7,785 nt of DNA from Rickettsiales bacterium (GTDB taxonomy: Bacteria > Pseudomonadota > Alphaproteobacteria > Rickettsiales > UBA1997), in assembly GCA_947425005.1 (NCBI GenBank), contig CANDYP010000063.1, positions 1-7,785 on the forward strand. The letters are read 5' to 3'. The notes beneath the pieces are model-generated. The model ran no database searches, was not told where the DNA came from, and saw only the letters and a program-made list of their open reading frames with translations. The translations under genes and the position numbers were made by a program. Positions 1 through 6,496 of the stretch are shown in pieces. The first letter of the stretch is position 1, and each line of letters begins with the position of its first letter.

Positions 1-99
1 TGTATTCGCTGGTGCTTCACTTGGCACGGTAGCTTCTGTGACAGCTTGTGTCTGTTCTGTGGCCTGCCCTTCGAAGCCCGCAGGGCGAAGTAGGGCTCT
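1..99 (-). other. Possible edge of a - strand coding region (Thr/Glu/Pro-rich), unresolved
   Basis: Read on the - strand, this frame is open from a TAG at 100-102 to the left edge. From about position 60 to 1 it gives TEQTQAVTEATVPSEAPANT, a Thr/Glu/Ala/Pro-rich run that looks more like real coding than the Cys/Trp-rich translations of the + strand. There is no ATG or TTG after the stop, only an in-frame GTG inside the run. Bases 66-96, at the upstream end, are palindromic repeat sequence. It could be the beginning of a gene leaving the window or a fragment cut by the repeat. It could also be chance, since 33 codons prove little. No function can be given. Confidence 0.2.
66..96. repeat. Short GC-rich palindromic patch upstream of pntAA
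   Basis: This patch has overlapping inverted repeats. GCCCT at 66-70 pairs with AGGGC at 82-86 or with the second copy at 92-96, and CTTCG at 69-73 pairs with CGAAG at 86-90. It is clearly more GC-rich than its surroundings and lies about 30 bases before the pntAA start. It resembles the small palindromic repeats dispersed between genes in many bacteria. A terminator is unlikely because no T run follows on either strand. Its boundaries are uncertain. Confidence 0.35.
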
Positions 100-126
100 C
101 TAAGCAATACTCAATCTATCTCCCCC

Positions 127-1209
127 ATGAAACTCCTAGTCCTAAAAGAAATTTGCCCCAGCGAAAATCGTGTAGCACTTACGCCGGATTTAGTCGCAAA
201 GTATCAAAAACTTGGAGCTGAAATTTTTATTGAATCCAAGGCTGGAGAAAAATCGGGAATCTCAGATGCAACTTACGAAAAATCCGGCGCTAAAATCATC
301 GTCGACATTAATCAAATTTTACCCGAAATCGACGTCGTAATTTCTGTGCAAAGAACCGAAATCGATCTCGCAAAAATCAAACCAAATTTGGTTTTTATCG
401 CTCTTCTTAATCCCGCTTTCCAAAAAGAAAAAATCGCTGCGCTCTCGCAAGCAAAAGTCTCTGCCTTTGCACTTGAATTGATGCCGCGCATCACTCGCGC
501 TCAAAGCATGGATGTACTTTCTTCGCAAAGCAACCTGGCCGGATACGTTGCCGTGATTGATGCGGTTTACAATTTACCAAAAGTGGTGCCGATGATGATG
601 ACTGCTGCCGGCACAATTTCTGCAGCGAAATTTATGATTTTGGGTGCTGGCGTTGCTGGTCTTCAAGCCATTGCCACCGCCAAAAGATTGGGCGCAATTG
701 TTTGTGCTTTCGACGTACGCGCAGCTGCTAAAGAGCAAGTACAGAGTTTGGGTGCAAAATTTATTGAAGTGAAATCTGAAGAGGCGGTTGAAGGAGTTTA
801 CGCCAAAGAAATGACTGAAGATTACAAAAAACGCCAAGAGCAACTTTTAAAAGATACGATTCAAAACCAAGACGTGGTGATTACAACCGCCTTAATCCCC
901 GGTAAAACTGCTCCAATCTTAATCACCGAAGAAATGGTGAAAGTAATGAAACCCGGAGCACTCATTATTGACATCGCTGCAGTCAATGGCGGCAATTGCG
1001 CCTTAACGCAAGTTGGAAAAGTTGTTGAAACAAATGGTGTAAAAATTATCGGCTACGAAAACTTCCCAAGCCGTGTTGCTTTTGATGCTAGCAGGTTATT
1101 TGCCAAAAATATTTTTAACTTTTTTGAACTGTTGGTTAACAAAGAAACCAGTTCAATTGTCATCAATCTTGAAGACGAAATCATCAAAACAATTCTGGTT
1201 AGCAACTGA
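127..1209 (+). CDS. pntAA: NAD(P) transhydrogenase subunit alpha part 1 (PntAA, NAD(H)-binding domain I)
   Basis: This is the soluble NAD(H)-binding component of the proton-translocating transhydrogenase, which passes hydride from NADH to NADP+ using the proton gradient. The 360 residues are close to the roughly 380 of the separate alpha-1 subunit in Rhodospirillum-type enzymes, with no membrane segments. The loop that carries the family's Arg-Gln-Asp-Ser set is intact (R121, Q126, D129, S132 in RITRAQSMDVLSSQSNLAGY). The Rossmann motif is GAGVAG at 173-178, with D196 at the end of the second strand. TTALIPGK (253-260) and GGNC (288-291) also match. This separates it from alanine dehydrogenase, the nearest relative. 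The ATG at 127 gives the normal family N-terminus (MKLLVLKE). No Shine-Dalgarno precedes it; the bases before it are a C run. The stop overlaps the mgtE start (TGATG), so the two are probably co-translated. The usual downstream pntAB and pntB are missing here. Confidence 0.93.
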   Translation: MKLLVLKEICPSENRVALTPDLVAKYQKLGAEIFIESKAGEKSGISDATYEKSGAKIIVDINQILPEIDVVISVQRTEIDLAKIKPNLVFIALLNPAFQKEKIAALSQAKVSAFALELMPRITRAQSMDVLSSQSNLAGYVAVIDAVYNLPKVVPMMMTAAGTISAAKFMILGAGVAGLQAIATAKRLGAIVCAFDVRAAAKEQVQSLGAKFIEVKSEEAVEGVYAKEMTEDYKKRQEQLLKDTIQNQDVVITTALIPGKTAPILITEEMVKVMKPGALIIDIAAVNGGNCALTQVGKVVETNGVKIIGYENFPSRVAFDASRLFAKNIFNFFELLVNKETSSIVINLEDEIIKTILVSN

Positions 1210-2594
1210 TGGCTCAAGAAAAAAAATACGAAAATAGTAATTACGATTCAGATTTTGGTATTGACCAAAATGTTAGAAACCGCATTCTAAATTCGTTAGA
1301 AAATGACCTCACCACGCAAGTAAAGAAGCTCTTTCTCGAGCTCCACCCCGCTGACCAAGCTGACTTTCTCTCCTCCCTTAATTTCGAACAAAGAATCAAA
1401 TTAGTTGCAATTGTCGCTTCTGAAATTGATCCGGAAATTTTGACCTACCTTGATGATGCGCTGAAGGGTGAAGTGATTGAACTTTTGGGCAGTAAAAATA
1501 GTGCCAAAGCAATTGATCAGCTTGATATTGACGATGCGGTACAAGTCATCGAAACCCTAGAAAATCACGGGATCAGCGAAATTCTTCACCACGTTTCTGA
1601 TGAAAAAAGAAGCGAAATCGAAGAAGCTTTATCTTACCCGGAAAATTCGATTGGTCGTTTGATGCAGCAAAATTTTATTGCTGTGAAGCAAGACTGGAGC
1701 GTCGCTCAAGCCACTTACCATTTACAAAATACCAAAAATCTTCCTGATGAATTCCACAACATCGTGATTGTCGACGATGATTTCCGTCCGAGTTCCGAAG
1801 TGAGTGTCAGCAAAATTTTGCGGAATAAAAAACAAACTGTGATGTCGGAAATAATGTCCGACAAAGAAGAGTTGAGGGTGCTTTCCGCCAACATGGACAA
1901 GGAAGAAGCGGCACGAATTTTTAGTAAATATTCTCTCGATTACGCGCCGGTTGTTGACGAAAAAGGAATTCTCGTCGGCGTAATTTACGCCAATGATGTG
2001 ATCGATATTTTGCAAGAAGAAGCTGAAGAAGATATTTTGTTACTAGGCGGCGTGAACTACACCAACCTTCACGCATCATCCTTTACAACCGCTAAATCAC
2101 GGGTCTCGTGGCTTGCAACCAGCCTGATCACAAATTTATTTTCCGCGGCAATCATCGCATTTTTTTCGGGAGAAATCCAAAAAGTTGTAGCTCTTGCTGC
2201 ATTACTTCCGATTGTTTCTTCTTTGTCAGGAAACTCGGGAACGCAGGCGCTCACTGTCTTGGTGCGGGCCATTGCCACGAAAGAAATTGAAAATATTTCT
2301 CTAACAAAAGTTTTGTTCAAAGAAATGTTCGCCGGATTTTTAAATGGTTTAATACTTGCACTAGTTGCCGCTGCGGCCTGTTATTTCTGGCAACGCAATT
2401 TGCATTTAAGTTTAGTCTTCGCTTCAGCAATTCTTGCGGCGATTACTCTCTCAGGCTTTTTCGGAGTTTTAATTCCGCTAATTTTGTACAGATTAAAATT
2501 TGATCCGGCGATTTCTTCTGGAGTTTTTTTGACGACAATGACTGACATGTTTTCGTTTTTAACTCTGCTTGGACTCGCAACTCTAGTACTGTAA
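1209..2594 (+). CDS. mgtE: Magnesium transporter MgtE
   Basis: This is an inner-membrane Mg2+ channel of the MgtE family; the cytoplasmic part senses Mg2+ and closes the pore when it is plentiful. The 461 residues have the full family layout. A helical MgtE_N domain spans roughly 30-145. A CBS pair spans roughly 148-270; the first CBS is degenerate and the second is clearer around YAPVVDEKGILVGVIYANDV. Five membrane segments lie near 302-320, 325-347, 372-393, 399-428 and 437-461. The family signature after the second segment reads SGNSGTQ (340-346), where GGNxGxQ is more usual. D446 in the last segment (TTMTD) is, by position, the likely counterpart of the pore aspartate. The ATG shares its A with the pntAA stop and has no ribosome binding site, so expression probably depends on reinitiation from pntAA. 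The next gene starts about 100 bases later. Confidence 0.94.
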   Translation: MAQEKKYENSNYDSDFGIDQNVRNRILNSLENDLTTQVKKLFLELHPADQADFLSSLNFEQRIKLVAIVASEIDPEILTYLDDALKGEVIELLGSKNSAKAIDQLDIDDAVQVIETLENHGISEILHHVSDEKRSEIEEALSYPENSIGRLMQQNFIAVKQDWSVAQATYHLQNTKNLPDEFHNIVIVDDDFRPSSEVSVSKILRNKKQTVMSEIMSDKEELRVLSANMDKEEAARIFSKYSLDYAPVVDEKGILVGVIYANDVIDILQEEAEEDILLLGGVNYTNLHASSFTTAKSRVSWLATSLITNLFSAAIIAFFSGEIQKVVALAALLPIVSSLSGNSGTQALTVLVRAIATKEIENISLTKVLFKEMFAGFLNGLILALVAAAACYFWQRNLHLSLVFASAILAAITLSGFFGVLIPLILYRLKFDPAISSGVFLTTMTDMFSFLTLLGLATLVL

Positions 2595-2692
2595 AAAATT
2601 GCAGATTATTTTTTCGATTGTTAAAACGCAGACGAATTTCTTCACAAAATTCCCCCCTCATGAAATCAACAAAAAAATCAAAGAGCCTCGAT

Positions 2693-4354
2693 ATGTCCTT
2701 GAAAATCAACGTTCCAGCCCCTGAGCTTCTGAAACCAAAAATCACAATTTTTGGTGTTGGTGGAGCTGGCGGAAATGCGATCAACAACATGATTCGCTCT
2801 AATCTGGAAGGTGTAGAATTCATCGCGGCAAATACTGATGCCCAAGCTCTGTCAAGCGCCTTGGCTCTTAATCGCATTCAGCTTGGTGTAGCAACCACCA
2901 AGGGCTTGGGAGCGGGATCTTTTCCTGATCGTGGACGCGCTGCGGCGGAAGAAAATATCGAAGAAATTGAAAGATATTTAGAAGGCAGCAACATGGTTTT
3001 CATCGCTGCTGGTATGGGTGGTGGCACTGGTACTGGAGCGGCTCCAGTCATTGCAAAACTTGCTCGCGAAAGAGATGTTTTAACAGTTGGAGTTGTTACG
3101 AAGCCCTTCCATTTTGAAGGAAAATATCGCATGGAAACTGCCGAAGCTGGCATCGAAGAATTAAAAAAATACGTCGACACTCTCATCATTATTCCCAATC
3201 AAAATCTTTTTAGAATCGCTAACGAGCACACAACTTTTGAATCAGCTTTCAAAATGGCTGATGATGTTTTACACGCCGGCGTGCGCGGTGTAACTGACCT
3301 CATCACCATGCCTGGTTTGGTGAATTTGGATTTTGCCGACATCCGCACCATCATGACCAAAATGGGCAAAGCGATGATGGGTACTGGTGAAGCTGAAGGA
3401 CCAGACCGTGCTATTGCTGCTTGTGAGGCCGCTATTTCTAATCCACTTCTTGACGATATTTCAATTAAAGGCGCTAAAGGCGTTCTGGTTAACATGACTG
3501 GCGGCCCAGACATGACGCTATTTGAAGCTGACTTGGCAGTAAATACGATCAGAAGAGAAGTTGACTCCAATGCTAATATTATTTTTGGATCCGCCTTCAA
3601 CGAAAACATGAAAGGCAAAATTAGAATCTCAGTTGTTGCTACCGGAATTGACATTGACGATTTCAAAAAAGATGCCGCGAAAGGCCAAGAAACTAGAGAA
3701 TCCAGCCGTTTTAAAATCGATCCAATTCAACACGACACTAGAACCTCTCAAGCTAGCAGTTCGGTTTCTGGCCATAATTTTTTTGATCCAGGCTCAATCC
3801 AAAATCCAGTGGAAGAAGAGTGCGAAGAAATCGAAGAAACTGATTTAAAACCAAAACAATCTTACCTCAAAGAAGCTAATCCAAATTACGGAACTGCTGA
3901 AAATTTCGAGGATCAAGAGGCTAATGTTTCTGAAGCTAAATTTAATCAAATTAGTTTTTTTACTGAAGAGTCTGAACAAAATATTGAAGAAGAAGCGGTT
4001 GCTGCAAAGCCTACAAAACAAACCCCTCGCAAAGATAAGAAAGAAACTTCTGGCGGCGGATTTAGCTTATTCAGCTTCATGAATAGCTCTAAAAAAAGTG
4101 AGTCGAAAGAAGAAGAAAATGAAATTAAATTCACCGACATCGTTCCGGAAATGGCGCCAAAAAAACCGGAAGTTTTAAAAAATCGCCAAGAAGTAATTAG
4201 CCAAGAAAAATCCCAAGAAGCTGCCAAAAAACATCAAGAATTTTTTGGATCGACAATTTTTGATGACGAAGAAAAAGAAGAAAAAGACGAAAGAATCGAA
4301 GACGATATTTTGAACGTTCCGGCATTTTTCAGAAGAAGAAATAGTCAGCAGTAG
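2693..4354 (+). CDS. ftsZ: Cell division protein FtsZ
   Basis: This tubulin-like GTPase forms the division ring and recruits the septum machinery. From the ATG at 2693 it is 553 residues long. The core covers about 14-320. GGAGGN is at 23-28, the tubulin signature GGGTGTG at 109-115, and the catalytic T7 loop NLDFAD at 211-216 has its N and both D residues. After about residue 325 comes a roughly 210-residue acidic, Glu/Lys/Ser-rich linker, then the C-terminal peptide DILNVPAFFRRRN (538-550), which normally binds FtsA and other partners. The start at 2693 gives MSLKINVPAPELLKPKITIF, aligning with the start of other alphaproteobacterial FtsZ. An ATG at 2660 adds 11 basic residues, and a TTG at 2618 adds 25; both look like upstream read-through. 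Only a weak AAAGAG precedes 2693. The gene lies outside the usual ftsQAZ division cluster. Confidence 0.96.
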   Translation: MSLKINVPAPELLKPKITIFGVGGAGGNAINNMIRSNLEGVEFIAANTDAQALSSALALNRIQLGVATTKGLGAGSFPDRGRAAAEENIEEIERYLEGSNMVFIAAGMGGGTGTGAAPVIAKLARERDVLTVGVVTKPFHFEGKYRMETAEAGIEELKKYVDTLIIIPNQNLFRIANEHTTFESAFKMADDVLHAGVRGVTDLITMPGLVNLDFADIRTIMTKMGKAMMGTGEAEGPDRAIAACEAAISNPLLDDISIKGAKGVLVNMTGGPDMTLFEADLAVNTIRREVDSNANIIFGSAFNENMKGKIRISVVATGIDIDDFKKDAAKGQETRESSRFKIDPIQHDTRTSQASSSVSGHNFFDPGSIQNPVEEECEEIEETDLKPKQSYLKEANPNYGTAENFEDQEANVSEAKFNQISFFTEESEQNIEEEAVAAKPTKQTPRKDKKETSGGGFSLFSFMNSSKKSESKEEENEIKFTDIVPEMAPKKPEVLKNRQEVISQEKSQEAAKKHQEFFGSTIFDDEEKEEKDERIEDDILNVPAFFRRRNSQQ

Positions 4355-4382
4355 TTCTGCGCAAGAAGTGCTCAGTTTAGTA

Positions 4383-4391
4383 GGGGGGGGG
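4383..4391. repeat. Run of nine G
   Basis: Nine consecutive G bases lie 29 bases after the ftsZ stop and just before the nested inverted repeat. A run of this length is prone to slippage and to sequencing error, so its exact length may not be reliable. It lies outside any gene and is not obviously part of the repeat arm. Confidence 0.6.
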
Positions 4392-4394
4392 AGA

Positions 4395-4527
4395 CCTCCT
4401 TTGAAAAAGGAGGTGGCGCGTAGCGACGGAGGATTTGGTGCAACAAATGCAATTTGTTTTAGCTAGACCGAACTCGGTGCACCAAATCCTCCGGCGCTCC
4501 TCGCGCCACCTCCTTTTGCAAAGGAGG
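4395..4527. repeat. Nested inverted-repeat element between ftsZ and thiE
   Basis: A left arm (4395-4441, 47 bases) and right arm (4479-4527, 49 bases) are near-perfect inverted copies. Their first 26 bases differ at one position and their inner 14 bases are identical. The difference is concentrated in the middle, where the arms also vary in length. Each arm starts with its own hairpin: CCTCCTTT/AAAGGAGG around GAA on the left, and the matching pair around TGC on the right. The right arm also holds GGCGC/GCGCC (4493-4497 and 4503-4507). The centre carries ACAAAT-GCA-ATTTGT (4443-4457). ACTCGGTG at 4472-4479 is repeated inverted at 4533-4540. No open frame of note is inside, so it looks like a non-autonomous palindromic element. 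It could fold in RNA and dampen read-through from ftsZ, but no T run follows. Mobility is inferred, not shown. Confidence 0.85.
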
Positions 4528-4558
4528 CTACCCACCGAGTAAAACTTAAGATCTTTTA

Positions 4559-5185
4559 ATGACTCAAATCTACCTAATCAGCCCCCCAAAAATCGAACTA
4601 AAATCCTTTTCTACAGAGTTAGAAAAGGCCCTCAAAACCAAGCTAGTACCCGTCTTCCAACTTCGATTAAAAAATTACTCCGACGCCGAAGTTAAAAAAA
4701 TTTCCCAAGAATTAAAAAAAATCTGCCACGCCAACAATTGTCTATTCCTGCTCAACGACGATTTTAATTTGGCTTTAGAGATCGGCGCAGATGGCGTCCA
4801 CCTTGGGGCCGAAGACGGTTCAATAAAACTCGCCCGCGAAAAATCTAAAAAAATAAATCCCAATTTTGTAATTGGTGCCAGCTGCTACGACTCAAAGCAC
4901 CTAGCCATGGAAGCTGCTGAACAGGGCGCCGACTACGTTTCTTTCGGCGCATTTTTCGAAAGCAAAACCAAAAAATCTCGCGGTCACCCCACCACCGAAA
5001 TCATCGAATGGTGCAACGAAATCTTAGACCTCCCCATCGTCACCATCGGCGGAATTACTGACCAAAACTGCTCTTCCTTGGTAAAAGCCGGCGCCGATTT
5101 CCTCTCCGTAATTTCCTACGTTTGGGATCATCCCGAAGGAGTTGAAAAAGCTTTGGAGAATCTTGACCGCGCAATGAAGAAGTAA
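4559..5185 (+). CDS. thiE: Thiamine phosphate synthase (ThiE)
   Basis: This enzyme joins the pyrimidine HMP-diphosphate to the thiazole phosphate to make thiamine phosphate, in the cytoplasm. The 208 residues match the family's usual length and form a single TIM barrel. The substrate-binding residues are in order: QLRLK (Q34, R36, K38), ND at 66-67, HLGAED with D86, GASCYDS with S108, then SKTK (S135, T137, K138), where many members have T in place of S135. The phosphate-binding GGIT is at 164-167. This retention of residues argues against the non-catalytic TenI branch, though that cannot be fully excluded. The start is the first ATG and matches the family N-terminus; no ribosome binding site is visible. 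The gene stands alone, between a palindromic element and a strong terminator, with no other thiamine gene in view. Its coding strand is unusually C-rich (35 C against 12 G in 4561-4680). Confidence 0.88.
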   Translation: MTQIYLISPPKIELKSFSTELEKALKTKLVPVFQLRLKNYSDAEVKKISQELKKICHANNCLFLLNDDFNLALEIGADGVHLGAEDGSIKLAREKSKKINPNFVIGASCYDSKHLAMEAAEQGADYVSFGAFFESKTKKSRGHPTTEIIEWCNEILDLPIVTIGGITDQNCSSLVKAGADFLSVISYVWDHPEGVEKALENLDRAMKK

Positions 5186-5205
5186 AATTCTTTAAATCCT
5201 GGAAT

Positions 5206-5247
5206 AAAAAAGGCTCCTTCAGAGAATTCTGAAGGAGCCTTTTTTTT
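5206..5247. terminator. Bidirectional intrinsic terminator between thiE and asd
   Basis: A perfect 13-base-pair stem (5211-5223 with 5228-5240, AGGCTCCTTCAGA and its complement) has the four-base loop GAAT. Five A (5206-5210) precede it and seven T (5241-5247) follow, which can extend the stem and provide a U tract in both directions. It lies 20 bases after the thiE stop and about 130 bases past the asd stop on the other strand, so it can end both convergent transcripts. The remaining 5248-5376 holds only weak short hairpins (GGCT/AGCC at 5317-5327, CGCAC/GTGCG at 5335-5345), neither followed by a T run, and no gene. Confidence 0.95.
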
Positions 5248-5376
5248 GTAAAAATTTTGCCAAAAAATTGTAAGAAAAACCAAAATGTAGTTTTTAGCTG
5301 CACCTATGATTTTAAAGGCTGAAAGCCGATTTTCCGCACTGTGCGAAAAATTCAAAACTTCCACCTGGGGAGTGAA

Positions 5377-6393
5377 TTACAATCCGTGTTTCTTCACCAG
5401 AATTTCGGCGATTTGTACGGCATTTAATGCGGCACCTTTTCTGAGGTTGTCGGCGACAATCCACAGAGAAAGCCCGTTTGCAACCGAGTCATCTTTTCTG
5501 ATTCTCGACACAAAAACCGCATCTTTAGTTGAAGCGTCAATCGGGGTTACAAAGCCCATTTCTTCGGGCCTGTCGATCACGATTACGCCGTCAGAATTAT
5601 CCAAAGCTCTTCTTGCCGCGACCACCGAAATTGGTTTTTCAAATTCAATATTCACCGATTCGGAGTGGCAGTTGAAAACCGGCACGCGTACGCAAGTGGC
5701 TTCTACTTTGATGTCAGAACCCAGAATTTTTTGAGTCTCAACTTTCATTTTCCACTCTTCTTTGGTGTAGCCGTCAGCCATGAAAGAGTCGATTTGCGGA
5801 ATGACGTTGAAGGCGATTCTTTTGCTGAATTTTTTTGGTTCCAAAAATTGGTTGGCGTAGATTTTTTTAGTCGAGTCGTAAAGTTCGTCCATTGCTTCTT
5901 TACCGCCGCCAGACGTGGCTTGGTAGGTGGAAACCACAATACGTTTGATCTTTGCCAAATCGTGCAAAGGTTTCAAAGCGACAACCATTTGAATGGTCGA
6001 ACAGTTAGGATTAGCAATGATTCCAGATTTTTTGTAACCAGCGATTGCTTCCGGATTAACTTCGGGCACGACAAGTGGAACATCTTTGTCCATTCTAAAA
6101 TGGGAAGTATTGTCAACCACAACGCAACCTTGCGCCGCAGCTCTTGGAGCGTGAATTGCTGAAACGGATCCGCCCGGAGAAAATAGGCCAATTGCGGTGC
6201 CGGTGAAGTCGTAATTATCCAAAACTTGCACGGTTAAATCTTTGTCGCCGTAGGCAACTTTTTTGCCCAAAGAGTTATTTGAAGCCAAAGCTACAACTTC
6301 AGAAGCAGGGAATTTTCTTTCCGCTAAAATATTTAGAATTTCACGGCCAACATTACCAGTAGCGCCCGCAACGGCGATTTTTCTTTTAGACAT
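5377..6393 (-). CDS. asd: Aspartate-semialdehyde dehydrogenase
   Basis: This enzyme reduces aspartyl phosphate to aspartate semialdehyde with NADPH. That is the branch point to diaminopimelate for the cell wall and to lysine, threonine and methionine. The 338 residues are full length. The N-terminal Rossmann motif GATGNVG is at 10-16. The catalytic cysteine is C131 in NPNCSTIQ, with Q158 in TYQATSGGG. The substrate-site arginine is probably R236 in RVPVF, and the catalytic histidine is H243 in CHSES. The start is the ATG whose complement is at 6391-6393, giving the standard MSKRKIAVAGATGNVG. No Shine-Dalgarno precedes it; instead an AT-rich leader with ATCTAAA-like repeats does. It is divergent from lpxB and convergent with thiE, and appears to be transcribed alone. 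In a cell of this type its main use is probably peptidoglycan precursor supply, which is an inference. Confidence 0.95.
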   Translation of the reverse strand: MSKRKIAVAGATGNVGREILNILAERKFPASEVVALASNNSLGKKVAYGDKDLTVQVLDNYDFTGTAIGLFSPGGSVSAIHAPRAAAQGCVVVDNTSHFRMDKDVPLVVPEVNPEAIAGYKKSGIIANPNCSTIQMVVALKPLHDLAKIKRIVVSTYQATSGGGKEAMDELYDSTKKIYANQFLEPKKFSKRIAFNVIPQIDSFMADGYTKEEWKMKVETQKILGSDIKVEATCVRVPVFNCHSESVNIEFEKPISVVAARRALDNSDGVIVIDRPEEMGFVTPIDASTKDAVFVSRIRKDDSVANGLSLWIVADNLRKGAALNAVQIAEILVKKHGL

Positions 6394-6496
6394 AAGATTG
6401 ATTTTAGATTGAAGATTTAGGATTTAAGGGGTGCAGTGTTGAAGCGTGAAGCAGCTCGGGGAGCATAAAATCAAAATCTTAAATCTAAAATCTAAA
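6394..6496. promoter_or_regulatory. Divergent asd/lpxB intergenic region with AT-rich inverted repeat
   Basis: Both genes are transcribed away from this 103-base gap, so it must hold both promoters unless one is read through from outside. Two AT-rich arms, 6413-6428 and 6478-6493, are inverted copies matching at 14 of 16 positions and separated by 49 bases. The lpxB-side arm continues as two exact AAATCTA heptamers (6481-6494) followed directly by AAATG, so the lpxB start codon follows on from the repeat. The asd side has looser copies of the same motif. I cannot place -35/-10 boxes with confidence; TAAAAT at 6466-6471 is only a possible -10. Confidence 0.6.

Noticed and set aside
979..1002. 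The AAVNGGNC segment of PntAA as a missing conserved glutamate
   Set aside because: Other transhydrogenases, including the E. coli alpha subunit as I remember it (AAQNGGNC), also lack that Glu, so it is normal variation.
2599..2627. TTGCAG, 17 bases, TAAAAC as a promoter for ftsZ
   Set aside because: The spacing is right but only 3 and 4 of 6 bases match the consensus; AT-rich sequence gives such matches often.
2443..2877. Antisense open frame across the mgtE end and ftsZ start (144 codons)
   Set aside because: It runs through two confidently identified genes and the gap between them on the opposite strand, with no family resemblance.
3199..3666. Long antisense open frame over ftsZ (155 codons)
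   Set aside because: It mirrors the highly conserved FtsZ core, shows no recognisable domain, and is explained by codon structure of the sense strand.
4395..4527. CRISPR array or riboswitch between ftsZ and thiE
   Set aside because: The repeats are inverted, not regularly spaced direct repeats. Nothing like the conserved core of a TPP riboswitch (CUGAGA, then ACCUGA) is visible before thiE.
5317..5345. Small hairpins downstream of asd as its own terminator
   Set aside because: Stems of only 4-5 base pairs with no T run on the asd side; the strong bidirectional terminator at 5206-5247 is a better candidate.
5306..6162. Two + strand open frames (142 and 165 codons) over asd
   Set aside because: They are opposite the full-length asd gene with its catalytic residues intact, and their translations have no recognisable motif.
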